This document shows, one piece after another, positions 1 through 13,200 of a DNA stretch of 64,000 nt. Under the pieces are notes generated by a model. The model did not search any database and was not told where the DNA came from. It was given only the letters and a program-made list of their open reading frames with translations. Both the position numbers and the translations under genes were made by a program. Position 1 is the stretch's first letter. Each line of letters opens with the position of its first letter. Origin of the DNA: Metopolophium dirhodum (Eukaryota > Arthropoda > Insecta > Hemiptera > Aphididae). The stretch lies in contig NC_083564.1 in assembly GCF_019925205.1 (NCBI RefSeq), forward strand, positions 14,418,134 through 14,482,133. The letters run 5' to 3'.

Positions 1-1000
1 ATATAGTTTGGTGCGATCTACAACAGTCGAAAATATAAAGTATACCACAGCGTACCACCGACACTCGTTTCCTCTACTACCAATACGAAACGTAAACATC
101 GTGAGTCAGTCGGCTCTATCACCGTATGACTTGCCCGACCGCAGTGGCAGATACGAGGGGAGATACATACTAAAAAATACTCTCAAAGGTCGTATTTACT
201 CGGCGGGTCGAAAGAAACGATAGTATATTTTGATGTTTAAAAACCAGACATTTTGCCTGTTGGTGTTGCAGCTGCAGCTGGTAGAGAAGCTCTTCCGCCA
301 TTGGAAAGTTATCTTTTATCATTAATTTAGTGAGGCTATAATCACATTAAACTTGTCAATTGAAATCATGAATGTAACTAACGAACAACATTTAATTATT
401 ATTATTAGGTTTAAAATAAGTACATATTTGTTTTTTGCTTTTGACAATCTCAAAGCCCCCGACGGAACACGGTCCTACAACTTGGGAACTAAAACAAAGA
501 ATCGGTGCTTAAAACTGTGACTACTACACGACACCTATTTATCTTATCAGGCGACAGAGAAAACGAAGAATACATTTATAAATTACAGCCAAAAATAAAA
601 ATGTATCAATGTAATATTGTACATATTGTAATTATTTATAATTTAACTATACAATTTGTAAGACCATGTTCTGGGATACATTTCTAATAAATTAAATAAC
701 AATTTAAAAAAAATAATTGCTTTCATAGATTTCAAATATTTATTGATTTAACTTTGTAGATAATTAATCTTCAACTTTGACATAATTTTCATCTTTGTTA
801 TTCATTATTAAAATAATTACAGTAAACGTTTTAATCTATTAATTTATTGTTTATAGTATAAATACATTTAATATTGATAACTGAAAACCTACCGTTATAA
901 ATATTTATCTGTTATATGCCTCTCTATAGTTATAGGTCCAATTAGTAACTATAAAATAAATAGGAATAATGTAGGAATACAACTAGGCAACTATTGGTTA
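1..1000. other. AT-rich non-coding DNA
   Basis: Apart from the short minus-strand reading frame at 170-301, I see no recognisable gene, RNA or repeat boundary. The first 230 bases are less AT-rich than what follows; from about 330 the sequence is long A/T tracts. Confidence 0.5.
170..301 (-). CDS. Small ORF, 43 aa, hypothetical
   Basis: A minus-strand frame opens with ATG at 301-299 in a CCAATGG context and closes with TAG at 172-170. It starts MAEELLYQLQLQHQQAK, a Gln/Leu-rich stretch using G/C-ending codons that stand out from the surrounding A/T. I recognise no family. It could be a first coding exon, a tiny peptide or chance; a 43-codon frame is weak evidence by itself. On the plus strand the same bases follow a splice-acceptor-like TTGGTGTTGCAG, so the strand is uncertain. 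Confidence 0.12.
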   Translation of the reverse strand: MAEELLYQLQLQHQQAKCLVFKHQNILSFLSTRRVNTTFESIF

Positions 1001-1039
1001 AAGGTCCGACAGGTAAAAAAGGTTTTTTTGTTTTTTTTG

Positions 1040-1520
1040 AAAATCCACTCCACATGATCAACCTTTGGATCCACTAGTGCTTGGCCACGATAGAGATAGG
1101 ATAGAGGACTCTCTTTCTTTCTCTCACTCGCTTGTCTGTTACGTTGCACGATATATAACTCGTCCTACATTGACCAAAATTTACTATCTACTGGTGATAG
1201 TCTCGATCCAGGTATAGGATCCACGGAGCCTAGCGACTTTATACAATGTGTTTGCAATAACAATGATTGTTTTGCGTACAAACATGGTACTGCTGATCAG
1301 CGTTCGTCGGATTATCTACCAGAGTGTCTGAGTTGCACTTACTGCAACGAGTTACACCCAAAAAGAGTTGGACGTGCCCACCCCTGGCTACGGCACTGGA
1401 TGGGGTGCAAGTATGCATCAAGTTGAATTTTCACACATTGCCTACTTTATATGCTGTGGCACGTAGTCGGTTTGCCTACCGGGGAGGCTGAGTTGCACCC
1501 AAAAGGAGTTGAATAATCAC
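1040..1520. mobile_element. Degenerate hAT-like remnant with internal repeat
   Basis: The stretch is richer in G/C than its flanks. Reading leftward from 1398 on the minus strand, the sequence begins CAGTGCCGTAGCCAGGGGTG, which resembles the terminal inverted repeats of many hAT transposons (CAGTGGCGTAGCCAGGG type). A motif like GAGTTRCACCCAAAARGAGTTG occurs twice in direct orientation, near 1350-1372 and 1489-1511. I found no matching left end or 8-bp target duplication, so the limits are approximate. A Cys-rich minus-strand frame at 1239-1421 overlaps it but has no recognised domain. Confidence 0.35.
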
Positions 1521-4500
1521 AATTTTTTTAAAAGATGTATTTTTTTACAAGCAACGAAGTGCGCGGGACTAACTAGTATAATATACTTTGATTATCTTAA
1601 GTCATTCGTCGTGTGCTCATATATTGCTAACACGCTAACACTCCAACCACCCTCTGACCCATCAACATCATAAACTGTTACGAATTGCCAGACACCCGAA
1701 CATGTTCCCCGCTGCTGCGGTTCATCCATTCAAATGTTATTTTTTAAAAGACTTCTATTTCCAAAATTTATATTTGCGGACAGTGTTTTTCTTCTGAAAA
1801 TTTTCAAAAACTGTATACATATTTATTTATTTTATTTAAACTATTTACAATGGCATTGTTATATAGCCATATAGGTATAGCGGTACACGGTATAATATAC
1901 CATCGTAGTATATTTATACTCAGTTATAAGATCAATGACGAAGATAAAATATTTCTCTGCTGAGATAACACGTGTTTCTAAATAGGTACTGATTACTACT
2001 TCACTATTACTTATTTTTTTATAGGTATTATCTGGTTTATTACAGTACCGTATCGGCTGTATTTGCTGTACTGGTCTGTTTAAATAGTATCAGTGTATAA
2101 ATAATACATCCACCTTCATATTACATTATATTTATATTTATTTATAAACGCCCAGTGGGCATATAGTACAGAGATAGTAAGTACAAGATTTAATTCAGCT
2201 TTATTGTACTGGTACATACACCAATATATCGTAAAGCAGTTTCTACTGAATCTTGCACTGAACATAATAATAATATACACCTCTATTATTTGGCATACGG
2301 GTAGATACTGTTTGTAAATATAAAATATACCTAGTGTGAAATTTGTCAGTGAACCGTGTGAAAAAGCTGCACGCGAATGGCATACATAAAACGATGAATA
2401 CGAAATTCGTTAGCGTGCGATGGGAAAAATGATTCAATCTGAAAAGTAAGAAAAACATTGAAACGATTGCATTCCAGACATATTACACCATATTATTAAT
2501 ACAAATAAGTTTGACACCGCAGTCAACATGTTTAAGAAGTTGATTGTTTTCAAGGACCATTATTAATACGGTTAGATTTAGAACAATGTTCATTGAAAGA
2601 TTAATATGCCATGAGCATGGACGTAGAATTCTGTTATTGTGATAAAATAGACAATGTTCTATTCGTCCTTATTTCGCATTAATTTTAATTTTACTAATAC
2701 TGCTAACTTGGTGAAGAAACCAGTTTAGAAAAAAACTACTAGGTGCCCTTAATATTTATATGTCCTAATATTGTATTATAATATACTTACTTCTTGTGTA
2801 TCGCATTTAACACTTATAACTTATAAGTTATAAGTTTAAAACCAACATGGCAATATTGTCATTCCTAGCTTACCGAGTTTACCACGATAACAAACATTTA
2901 TTTTCACTATTTAATATTTATCCATCAGTAGTTGTTTTTAATAACCTAATTTACCTAAAAATAAAATTGGTTTTTTAAAAACTTCAAATATTTATACAGA
3001 TAAATTCAAATACCTACATTACATAGTTAAGAAACATAGTACTATATACACCTACTACCTAGTCATGAATACATTGTTTATTATGAACATTTAAATTTAA
3101 ATTAAGTATTAAATGTTTGTGTTCTAAAACGTTGCTGTATAAAACAACAAACATATGGTAATTTAGCAACGATATATATTGCACATTTATAATATTATCT
3201 AAGTAGTACGTTACACGGGAATAACCTAATAAAGAAGATGTATTCCATGATATAATTTAATAAAATGTAAATTGGATGGTTTAAGATTTGCAAGTTTACG
3301 CTCTAGTGATTTTTTTACACGTTAATAAATTTGTTGAACATTTTCAAACACATCTTTTATACATAATTATAACCAGTATAATACAAACAGTGAAATTACT
3401 ATATTGGCATAGTGCTCCCCAAAGCATAATTTTAATTATAGTATAACACCCATATTCATAAGATTGTTGTTCATTTAAATGGATATGTTTTTAAATAACA
3501 TTGCTTCATGTTACTTTTTTTCTTTTTCCTTTTTTTAAATATAAAAAAATATTGATGTTTGTTAATACATTTCGTTCAGAAGCACTTCCATATTATGTAA
3601 TAATGGTTTGGTTTTCTAATTAGTAAGTGAAAATCATATATTAGAGCTGTATACCTATACGATTTTATGAACGATTTATTTATTTTTATTTGAAGATAAT
3701 ATTGTGTCATTCAGATTTACTGATTTGGTTTGTACTTATGCTATTTTTGTTCATCGTATAGCTATTGAATTATGATTTATATGCGAGTACGAATTAATTA
3801 TTATGATGCATAGAGATGTACAGTCATAAATTCTTCTCCGCAGCCGAAAGTTTTGCTGATCAATGATTTCTTTTACACGTCTTAGAATTCAAAATATATT
3901 ACAAAATCCAAATACATTTAATTACAAGAAATATTGTAAGGAAAAAAAATTCTCAATGGTATTATATTTATTAGTTTTAATAATCATGAGGACCGCGGCC
4001 ACGTTTGAGTCGATCCACTTTAGGCTCGTAGTTGTCAATTTAGTTGTCAATACGACTTTATTTGATATTTTTAATTTGTAGAAGAAATGTTTTATTTGTG
4101 TTCAACGAATTCTTTGATGTAAGTGTTTTGAAGTCCATGTTATGTTGAGCGCTCTTAATATTGAATAATATAGAGTTTGATACTTCTTTTGAAATTTCGG
4201 ATAAGCATTCACAAATTACATGTTTTTATTGATGTAAGATCACAGTTATACCTTAACTGAAGCGGTGTATATAATTTGAGTGGACATGAAACTTGCTTGT
4301 ATAATAAGTCGTTAATATTTCCAGCTAAGAGATGTTTCAAGATTTATTGAAGGATGGAGAAGTTTTAATCTTCGTTATATTCTCGTTGAAGTTTCCAGAT
4401 TGATGAGAATTTTGAGTTATATTTTATTCGAAGTTGATAATTATTTATTATTAAAATGTATATCATAATGAAAGTATTTAACTTGTTTAAATAATATTTA

Positions 4501-5180
4501 TAATGTATTACCATTTTTAAAATTTAAAAATACAATTTAAGGGACAAGTTATTATGTTATTATTATTATTATACTAGTATTATTATGTAATACATTTACA
4601 TATTATTAAGATACAACATAAATATTTCTTCGATTGATAAAAATCTTTTAAAATACAATGGATTAGTTACTTAAAAATATGTGAAATCACAAGCTTTTTA
4701 AAATTGTACAACGATTTTGTATTACATAAGCTGTCACCCCGGATTTGTTTACAAGTTTTTGAAATAGGCAAATGCAAATATTGATGTGAAGAGTGACAAG
4801 ATGTTGATAATTTTGAGGATTTGTTGTCCATTTCTATTTTTTATTTTTTTTTTTACCAGAAGAAGCTTTTTTGCTCATTTGGAAAGTATCCAAAGTTTAA
4901 TAGAGCATTGAGAAGTTTTGCCATAAATGCGATAAACTGCTTTGTTGGGAGGTTGTTTTAGAATGGTGTTCGTTATTAGATGGCAGGGAGGCAATTTTTT
5001 TATTTTGTACAGTTATTTATTGTGTGAGGCATTTAATTGGAGATCGGGAATAGTAAAGTATGCTGACGGCTAAGTAATGTAGTTAGGTACATGTTTAAGG
5101 TTGGTTTTTTAATTTATACTCGTTTCTATTTTATTTGTTATGTTTAGACTTTAAAATAGTTGTGTTAGTAATATTTAATA
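1521..5180. other. AT-rich non-coding DNA
   Basis: No coding, RNA or complete transposon signal is seen. The only notable structure is a perfect 24-bp palindrome at 2812-2835. The short frames in this region are A/T-rich and look random. Confidence 0.55.
2812..2835. repeat. Perfect 24-bp palindrome
   Basis: The sequence ACTTATAACTTATAAGTTAT followed by AAGT equals its own reverse complement. It is also built from a tandem ACTTATA/TTATAAGT word. It may simply reflect local AT simplicity. Confidence 0.8.
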
Positions 5181-5228
5181 ATCAAAATATGTTAGCTATT
5201 TTATAAATAATTAGTATATAGTAATAAG

Positions 5229-5460
5229 TAGGGCTGGGATTTGTATGTAAATACATATTTTTAGTGAAACACGATAAATTAATTATTGCAAATGATAAAT
5301 TCGTTTCACGTGATTTGCAATAAAATAAGACATATTTTATTTTACATATTTTTACATATTTCGTCATAAATACATATTTTTACATACTTTGTAAAATTTT
5401 CGTTTTTATTTACATATTTCGTAAATTTTGACAATTTCAGTGGTTTAGTAATATTATAAT
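5229..5460 (+). repeat. hAT-like end and ACATATTT-rich repeat tract
   Basis: The segment starts TAGGGCTGGGATTTGTATG, similar to hobo/Ac-type hAT ends. It then repeats words such as TTTTACATATTTCGT and AAATACATATTTTTACATA several times between about 5245 and 5430. No opposite terminus or target duplication was found. This is either a truncated hAT end with subterminal repeats or a decayed simple repeat. Confidence 0.25.
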
Positions 5461-7340
5461 AGTATTTCGATAACGGTATTCAGAAAATTGTAAGTGTATA
5501 ATGCATATAGGAAATATATATCAATTTCAAAAATTAATGAATCAGAGGGCCCAACAGCAGAATTATTAAAGAATAATATTTACTAATAAGTAACAACTGA
5601 CCAAGTTTATATCAAGATAATCCAAGTATTAAAGTTACCAATTTACATACCTGAGTGAATATAAAATTATTGAAAGCAAATAAATACCAAGATATCACAT
5701 TTATTGAACAAAGAAAATGAAAAATCTTAGAAAATTATTGTAATAATATTGAAACAGCGATGGTCATAACTTCACTATTATTAGGTAGGTATATGAAACG
5801 TTATGATGATGTATTGGTGTTTATAATAAAACGGTGTTTAATATAGTGGGATGACCGTTTATGTTGTATGAAAATAATTCCGGAAGTGTGAATTACTTTC
5901 TATTAAAGTTGATTAGTAATATTTTCTTATTTAAGTAACCCCTTTCTCACATTGTTTATTTAGAAAAAGAGCGTGCAAAATGCTTAGTGCAGGCAACCTT
6001 TCATCGTTGCCCATTTATCGTGCACGGAGGTTTCCCCCGATAAATCATCGCGTGCACTTAGCTTAATCGGATCTGCCAATTATATATGTCTCAGGCACTG
6101 ACCTCTAGATCATCACCTCTTGGCCCCGGAAATACTGGTCTATTTCTGAATTTTTAAACATCATTAATAATTTGATAATAATATATTATTACATAGAATT
6201 GTTCTGAAATTGTTTATTATAACATTATATTTCATCAAATATTACATATAGTCAGGAAGAATCAAATTGTCATCAGATTACCATTTGATATATCAGCAGT
6301 ATAACCACTGTTTGCCGGTAACATTATAATGAGATATAATAGGTCTTGATATAACGTTATATTGCAAATAATATGAGTATATCTCACCTAGTTATAATAT
6401 TATGTAAATTTAAGTGTGATAGTAAAAAAATCTTTGACACGTATCATAATAAAATTGTAGAAAATCAGCTACACGATTTACGTTTAATATTATTTATGTT
6501 TTTGTATAATCTTGATGCTAAAATTATCTTTAGTTTATCCAATAAAACGGATTCCCACTCGACCGTATAGGAATTGGCCATACTCAGCCAGAGCATTTGA
6601 AGGAGATGATGGAAGAGACGAGTGTCTGGCCTGCACCACACATGGAGAACATCTCACCGTTTAGCATAATATAAGGACAATCAAATTTAACATCAGCTCT
6701 CCTTTTCTCGTAGATAAGAACTATATAGGTCCTTCTACCACAGACCACAGTAGACCTAATGGCATTCCTAAAATACATCAAATACCTCTACGAACTCATT
6801 TAACAAAATTTCAAATGCGTTTATTTAAACCCGTTTCAATCTAATTAATTTAATATTGTAATATGTGATCCTTTTGATATTTGAAATGTATAGTAATCGT
6901 AGATCATAAGATAACTTTTACATACAACAACAAAATATAACTGAACACATTATCGTAATGATATCAAAATAATACTACTGTAGTCTAATGCTCGTCATCC
7001 AAATTGTAAGCCAACTGTTGAACATTTTATTCAAAATAGAAATTTAACAAATTCAAATCACATTCTATTAATGATAACTACACGTCACTTTTGTTTGGAA
7101 GTTTCACACAGGAATTGCATCTTGTTATTTTTCTGATTTATTTAGTGTAAATTTCGAATAAATCCAGCAAATTGGCAACATTTTAGATTTATCAATTGTA
7201 ACATTTCAATGTCAGTCTACATTATGTTGATATAGTTTTAATAAAGCGAAAAATAATTAGTATTTTATTGTGATATAAAAAAATGTAATTAATGTTTTTT
7301 TTATTAAATACATTTTTGTATTCCAAACAAAATTTTGATT
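5461..7340. other. AT-rich non-coding DNA with a small GC-richer island
   Basis: The stretch at about 5970-6130 is richer in G/C and contains short hairpins: GGCAAC...GTTGCC at 5992-6011, and GTGCAC words near 6019 and 6051. I cannot assign it to an RNA family or transposon. The remainder is ordinary A/T-rich sequence. Confidence 0.4.
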
Positions 7341-7353
7341 TTTATTATTTCAG

Positions 7354-7395
7354 AAATGATAATGGAAAGCAAAGATAATGATAGATATTATCTAG
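7354..7395 (+). CDS. Possible micro-exon (very weak)
   Basis: A good acceptor-like tract ending TTTTTATTATTTCAG at 7353 is followed by 42 bases open in one frame (MIMESKDNDRYYL). A donor-like GTATAG begins at 7396. The segment is A/T-rich like its surroundings, so chance is the most likely explanation. Confidence 0.07.
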
Positions 7396-7399
7396 GTAT

Positions 7400-9530
7400 A
7401 GGTTTATATTATACACATTGTGTGGTCGATTAATGAATATAATTTTAATTCTGAGCTCCAAGCACATGATATTGTTAAGGTATTAAATATTAAATATAAT
7501 AATATAATATAAGTCAGTGCCGTGGTGTTAACCAAATAATACTGCCCGAGGTGCTGGTTGTCAAAGAACATTTTATTACTTCGCTTCATGTAAAAATCCG
7601 TATTATTTACTTAAAATACAAGAAAAAAATAAAAATATTTTAACTCTTTCCGATGCAAATAAAAAACTCGTTAAAAGAATATTCAGCCATAATAAATAAT
7701 AATATACCTACAATCTACGTCATATTTTATGATGCTTGTAAAATGTATTGTTTTTTTTTTTTTTATTAATAATACCTATACAAATTAAATTTTTAATTAC
7801 ATCGTTTCGAAAATTATTTGCCATCGATAATTATGAATAGTATGAATTTGTTGATAGTTCACAAAAATTTTGTAGCCATATACGTTAATTATTCACGATA
7901 TTATACAACATTTTTTCAACCTAGAATGGATAAGTCGTGAGCTAAATATACTGAACAGAAGCGTAGCTTAGTGAAACTGGCCAAGGCCAGGGGCGCAACG
8001 AAACAAGGAGTGGAAAAGCCAGAATAAAATATGAGTTGCTTATGTTACTGTTGATAATATATTAAATTTTCTTTAGAATATGTGAAAAATAGTTATACGT
8101 ATCTCTTACCTACTACTAAAGTCTATAGATATTACTTTATCACTATAGTTTAGTAATCAAAGGTCAGATTCTCACGACTAGAGTAATATGGACAACTGGC
8201 TAGACAGTGTTATGATATTGTAATCTCGAAGTCGGGTAAATATTTAAACATATCAGACAGGGAAATTGTATTTTCCAAAATATATTTTATGCGTTTCTTA
8301 TTTTATTTTATTATTATATCTGAAAAAAAAAATATCAAGAGTTCAATAATTATCAAGTAGAGTTTAATTATAGTAAAAATCCTTTTCTTAGTAAAAAATA
8401 CGTAATTTGTTCGTTTTTTTCAATATTTTTTTATTTATGGATTTCAATGTAATTTGTATTTTAGTTTTATAAAATGGTAAATTGTTGTATATCAAGTGTC
8501 AAAATTATCTGAAGTGAATCGTTTCATAAGACGAATTATGTATATTATTTCTTTATTTATGATTGCTATTAAAAATATAATAATGTATCTACAAATCCTT
8601 TGTGTGTGTGTGTGTGTGTGTGTATCGAAGGAGGGAGAGGAGTAAAAAAAATCCCTGGTGTGGAAGTATGTCAAATGGCTAGAAGTGCTGATGAACCTCG
8701 CTACTGCTCTGGTACTACATTTTTTAATTATCTACTCTATCAGTTTGCGGCTTATGACTTACAAATTCATATAATAATATAGCTGCTATAACGTCTTGTA
8801 CTTAATAGTTTAGTGTAAGCTGTTGGTTTCATTATTTCAGTGTCGATAACTTTTGCATAAATTGAATTCGACCAAATGTTTAGAGTAACTTGTGCGCTAT
8901 GCCTTTGACGTTTATTTTTCACCCTAAAGCCGACTAGTTAAGCTGTACTTAATTTATGTGTCAAGATCTTTTCTCAAGTGTTCATCTCTTCATCCGCCCA
9001 TCATTCAAGTATCCGGTTGAAAGCAATTTTCACGTTTGTTGGTCTACTACTTAATTAACTGACCTCACTGATAACCACTGGTATTGGGTTGTATAGTACA
9101 CTCTAGTATTGGGTTATATACACTCCAAAGACAGAAATTACATTTTCCGGTAATTATTACCTTATTTCACCGTTGAAATATATAGTTATTCGGCTATTTC
9201 GACTTGAATACATATTTTCAGACTGGATAATTTGTCAGTGAAATTATTTACAAGTTTACAACAACTATATATTTAGACAAGTTAATTTTAGTTGTTGCAT
9301 ACATAGTTGAAATACCTATATTTAAATTTATACTCTTTACACGTAGTCAAATAAGTTGTCTATTGGCCTCGCTGATTTGTTAGATGTCAGCATTTTCTAC
9401 ACCTAAATATTATTCATCAGTCAACTTGAATTCAAAATAGTTTTAAAATTATTACGTGCAGCAAAGACGAAGAGAAAAAAAATAAATATTTTGTAAGCTA
9501 TCTATCGATTTACTCATATTATCTTGCCAG
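7400..9530. other. AT-rich non-coding DNA, one hAT-like end and a TG microsatellite
   Basis: At 7956 the words CAGAAGCGTAGCTTAGTGAA and then GGCCAGGGGCGCAAC resemble a decayed hAT terminus. No partner end was found. An imperfect 33-bp duplication of a TAGTATTGGGTT word lies near 9079-9126. Nothing else is recognised. Confidence 0.4.
8600..8623. repeat. (TG)n microsatellite
   Basis: An uninterrupted TG dinucleotide run of about eleven units follows TCCTTTG. It creates short frames on both strands that are not genes. Confidence 0.9.
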
Positions 9531-9539
9531 TTTTGAGAT

Positions 9540-9985
9540 TCGCATCTAAGATCATAATGAAACGGCGGCGGCGAGGAAAAAATTCGGATTTTAATAGATT
9601 ATTCTGGGCACGCATTATATACAATTATCGTATGTCCGTAATATATTATCAATCTGCGCTGTTATCAATTTCCAAACAGCAACATTCCTAATAGTGTCTT
9701 ACAGTCGACTGCATCGTTATACATTCCTTATCGGCGAACCGTATTTACGCCGCGGTTGGTAGGTAAACATCAGAAATTAGTTACGTTCGAACGGTCCGCC
9801 GTATTCATCTGCAGTCTGCGGGTCCCGGCGAAAGGTGAAATTCGCTCGTTCGGCTCATCCTCCGGACGACAGTGACCACTGACCGACTATGAGATTGAAT
9901 AAGTCCCATCTCGTTTACGGACGATGGTAAAAATGTAAAACGCGGTCACCGTTTTACGTCCCTGCCCGTCAATGAAATCACCCGG
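9540..9985. promoter_or_regulatory. CpG-rich block, candidate promoter or 3' UTR
   Basis: A sharp rise in G/C and CpG (CGGCGGCGGCGAGG near 9565, CGGTCCGCCG near 9793, CGGCTCATCCTCCGGACGAC near 9850) contrasts with the flanking A/T. It adjoins the minus-strand candidate exon at 9986-10255. It could be that gene's 3' untranslated region or a promoter on either strand. No TATA box or poly-A signal decides between these. Confidence 0.25.
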
Positions 9986-10255
9986 TCAAGCGATGATATG
10001 ACTTTCGTCTGAACACGATGACGATTGATCACTAAATAATAATATGTCTGCAATGTCGGGCCGTGATGAGCGACCCACATACGGATCGAGCACGTCTGCA
10101 GGTGGTTTATCGCACGACGAATGAATTATATAATTTTCAAAATGTATCTTATTAGTTAATACTGTTGACGAGAACGACTTACTACTCGTATCAACCGCAT
10201 GTCTCCCGAATTTCGTTATTTCGTCCGTCATTTGCATAGGTTTATCGGTCTTCCC
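9986..10255 (-). CDS. Candidate coding exon, unknown protein
   Basis: The minus-strand frame from an acceptor-like AACATACAG (ending at 10256) reads GKTDKPMQMTDEITKFGRH... and stops with TGA at 9988-9986. It is 89 codons if entered at 10255, or 83 from the ATG at 10237. Composition is coding-like: acidic and Ser-rich at the C terminus (LLFSDQSSSCSDESHIIA), with varied G/C-ending codons inside a CpG-rich block. A strong donor-like GTAAGT lies inside it after DTSS, so the exon could end earlier. I recognise no family. A short protein, a terminal exon and a chance frame all remain possible. Confidence 0.25.
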   Translation of the reverse strand, partial: GKTDKPMQMTDEITKFGRHAVDTSSKSFSSTVLTNKIHFENYIIHSSCDKPPADVLDPYVGRSSRPDIADILLFSDQSSSCSDESHIIA

Positions 10256-10259
10256 CTGT

Positions 10260-13200
10260 ATGTTTCTTTTCTCGTAATTACATATTTTGAGAAAAATATA
10301 TAATATTGTGATCTCAATTTATTCAATTAAACGATCATCGTTGTTCTTTTACATACAAATAGGTACATACTATTATATTAATACTATTTTTTTTTGTTTT
10401 TCGTATAATATTAAAACAAATAGTATAATATTATATTGTATTTATTCGTATAAAAATAATAATAATTTGTATACATTTTATAGGTGCCTATAGCTAACTT
10501 TTGCTTAAAATATCAATACCTACATCATTGGTATATTACTAACCATTATGTCTAGGTTCATATAATGTCTCTATGTAAGCGTGATTTCTATGTGATTTGT
10601 AGGTACCTATACATAGCCGTATAATATTATAATGTATTATATTAAGAAAACAATTATTTTGAGCATTAGATATTAATAATAATATTTAATATAGGTAACT
10701 AAGTAAGCCGATTTACATAATATTTTGCATTGTGTAGAAATACGTGCGTTCTACGAACAACATGTCATATACTTTTCTAATTTGTCTTCTATTCAAAAGT
10801 TTTCGGAGAGTCTTACGAAATGATTTCTTATAATTTTTCGGAAAATATATTTTACAGTGAAATTTAGTGAATCGAATAACTGCGCTCTGTACACAGAGAA
10901 TATAAAACTGTAGTGGATGTTGGCGCAGAGACGCCGCCGGAAGGCATGGGGTTCATTTTCCATTAAAAGCATTGCCGCCGCCGTCCCCGTAGGCTTATTT
11001 GGTTAACTTCTCGATTACACATACTGCCCCCCCCCCCCCTCCCCAATAACCGATATATATTTTGTAAACAGAATTCGCCCGTTTTTGAGAATTAGGATCG
11101 GAACAAAGAGGGGGAAATATTATCGCACAGCATCCGCACTTTATATACACTTCCCCAGTGCGTCAATCAACCGCCCTATGGAGGCAGAGTGTGTACAAAC
11201 AACGATAGTACCTCCTAGGTATAACGTTACACATATATAAACTGCTTCTCCCCGAGCTTAAGTTATCGGGTTACTATTTATTTCCATTTTTGATTTGGCC
11301 GGGAAAATCCTGTAAATGTACCACCAGATATGACCCGCGGTCGAATAATACGAAATAATATGAAATCCTCATTCAATGATGCACTGCTGCAGGTTAGCTA
11401 TTATTATGATAATATTATTGTATAAATCACACCGCAACATTTTCAAAGATTTTTTCAATAATAGCCATCATCTATTTTTTTTTTAATTTCTACCATTATT
11501 AATATTTTATACTTATGATAGGAATCGCGAGAATCGTGTTTTTTTTTTATTGATTTTATACTTTGTCTTCCGGATGTCTTTAAACAACCATAATAAATAT
11601 TTAACAGTAAACAGAATACCTGCTTTGTTAACTTAGTTAAATTTCCAATTTCGTTCTATGCATAATTTAAAGTAAATTAATATTAATTTGAAAGGAATTC
11701 AATAAAATATAAGAAACGAAACTTTTATTTAGGCGTGCTTAATTACTTTTTAATTTACGTTGAATATGATTGCATTACTTGTCTGAGTTATTTATGATTT
11801 ATACAACAATATCTATAGGTCATTATAATTAATAGTAACTCAAAATAATTTCTGTTTGTTTTCTATTTTTCTTTGAAATGCATTACAATCTGTTAAACAT
11901 AGACAATAAGCAACACTGCAGAATGAGTGATGAGAAAAACTCATTACAATAACTTATAACATAAAACACGTGAAGAGGAGATCATTCAGTACATGCTCAG
12001 AATTATGACTATTTTTTTAAAAATATATTATATCCATCAATTAATCATAATTATTATAATTCAAGGAAATTAATACGGAAGAATAATGTTATTGATGTAG
12101 AATAATTTACAATAAGAAATATTCTGTGGTATGCATGTATTGTATGACTCGTACACACAACTTAGATTTTGGATTTATGATATGTTTTTACATTTTTTTA
12201 CGATTACATGTTATGCTTTGTAGGTAGGTACTCGTAATTTAAAGTTGAAATGAAAATGTATAAATCCATAAAGTTCACTGTTACGTGGTTATTTTTTTAA
12301 GATCAATCACCAACGTATAAATAAAATTCCATCCTAAAAGTTTTATACTTTGTTACATATTTTCATTTTTGCTTTATAAAAACATCTACTCAACACGCGA
12401 GCTACAGAACTTTTGAATTGTGACGTCCAGAGAACTTTCTTCTTCAATACTTTATAATGCATACTTTCCGTTTCTTCAATTTAAGCAAAATCCATTCTAA
12501 AATAATATAAACCTTTGAGTTTATTTTTTACTTTACTTTTAAGCTACCCATCTGTATGAAAAAAATCGTGATCTGACTTTGAACTTCAGCTTCTAATTCA
12601 AACGTTTACTTTGTGTTTCAACGATAGAAAGTTTTTCAATTATGACTTTCTTGTATATTATGGTTTATGTAGAATTACCGTTGGCAAAATAAATCGGATG
12701 AGAATATTATTGAAATATTTAAAATGATTTATTTTAAACTTTAAAAAAGATTCACAAGTTTTATTTGTCAATGATTTGTCAGCATATATGTATACTTAAC
12801 TCGAGTCTAACAGAATATTATTATAATGTATATGTATAATAACGAACTACTATACCCAAGTTTTGGTTTAAATCTAAATTGTACAACTATAATAATTATA
12901 ATTTTTTTTCAATTAAAATCACAAATCTATACAAGTTTAATGGATAGTAAAAAATGGATAGTATTAATTATTTTTAAAAATAGTTGGTACAGTGATAAAA
13001 ACTGCTTTTCTTCCATTTCAGAACGGAGTTGGACATAAGTATGTTTTATATTTTGATTTTTAAGTGGACCCCTAAGTCTAGCGCTAATGTATTTGGAAAA
13101 AATTTTTAAACAAAATACACTGTGAAGTCGTAGGTATCTTTATTTTCGTTATTTTCTTCAGTAGGTACACATACACCTGCATTTATTTCGTTGAACAAAT

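Noticed and set aside
1239..1421. Cys-rich minus-strand frame as a zinc-finger protein
   Set aside because: It overlaps a hAT-like end and the Cys spacing fits no finger class.
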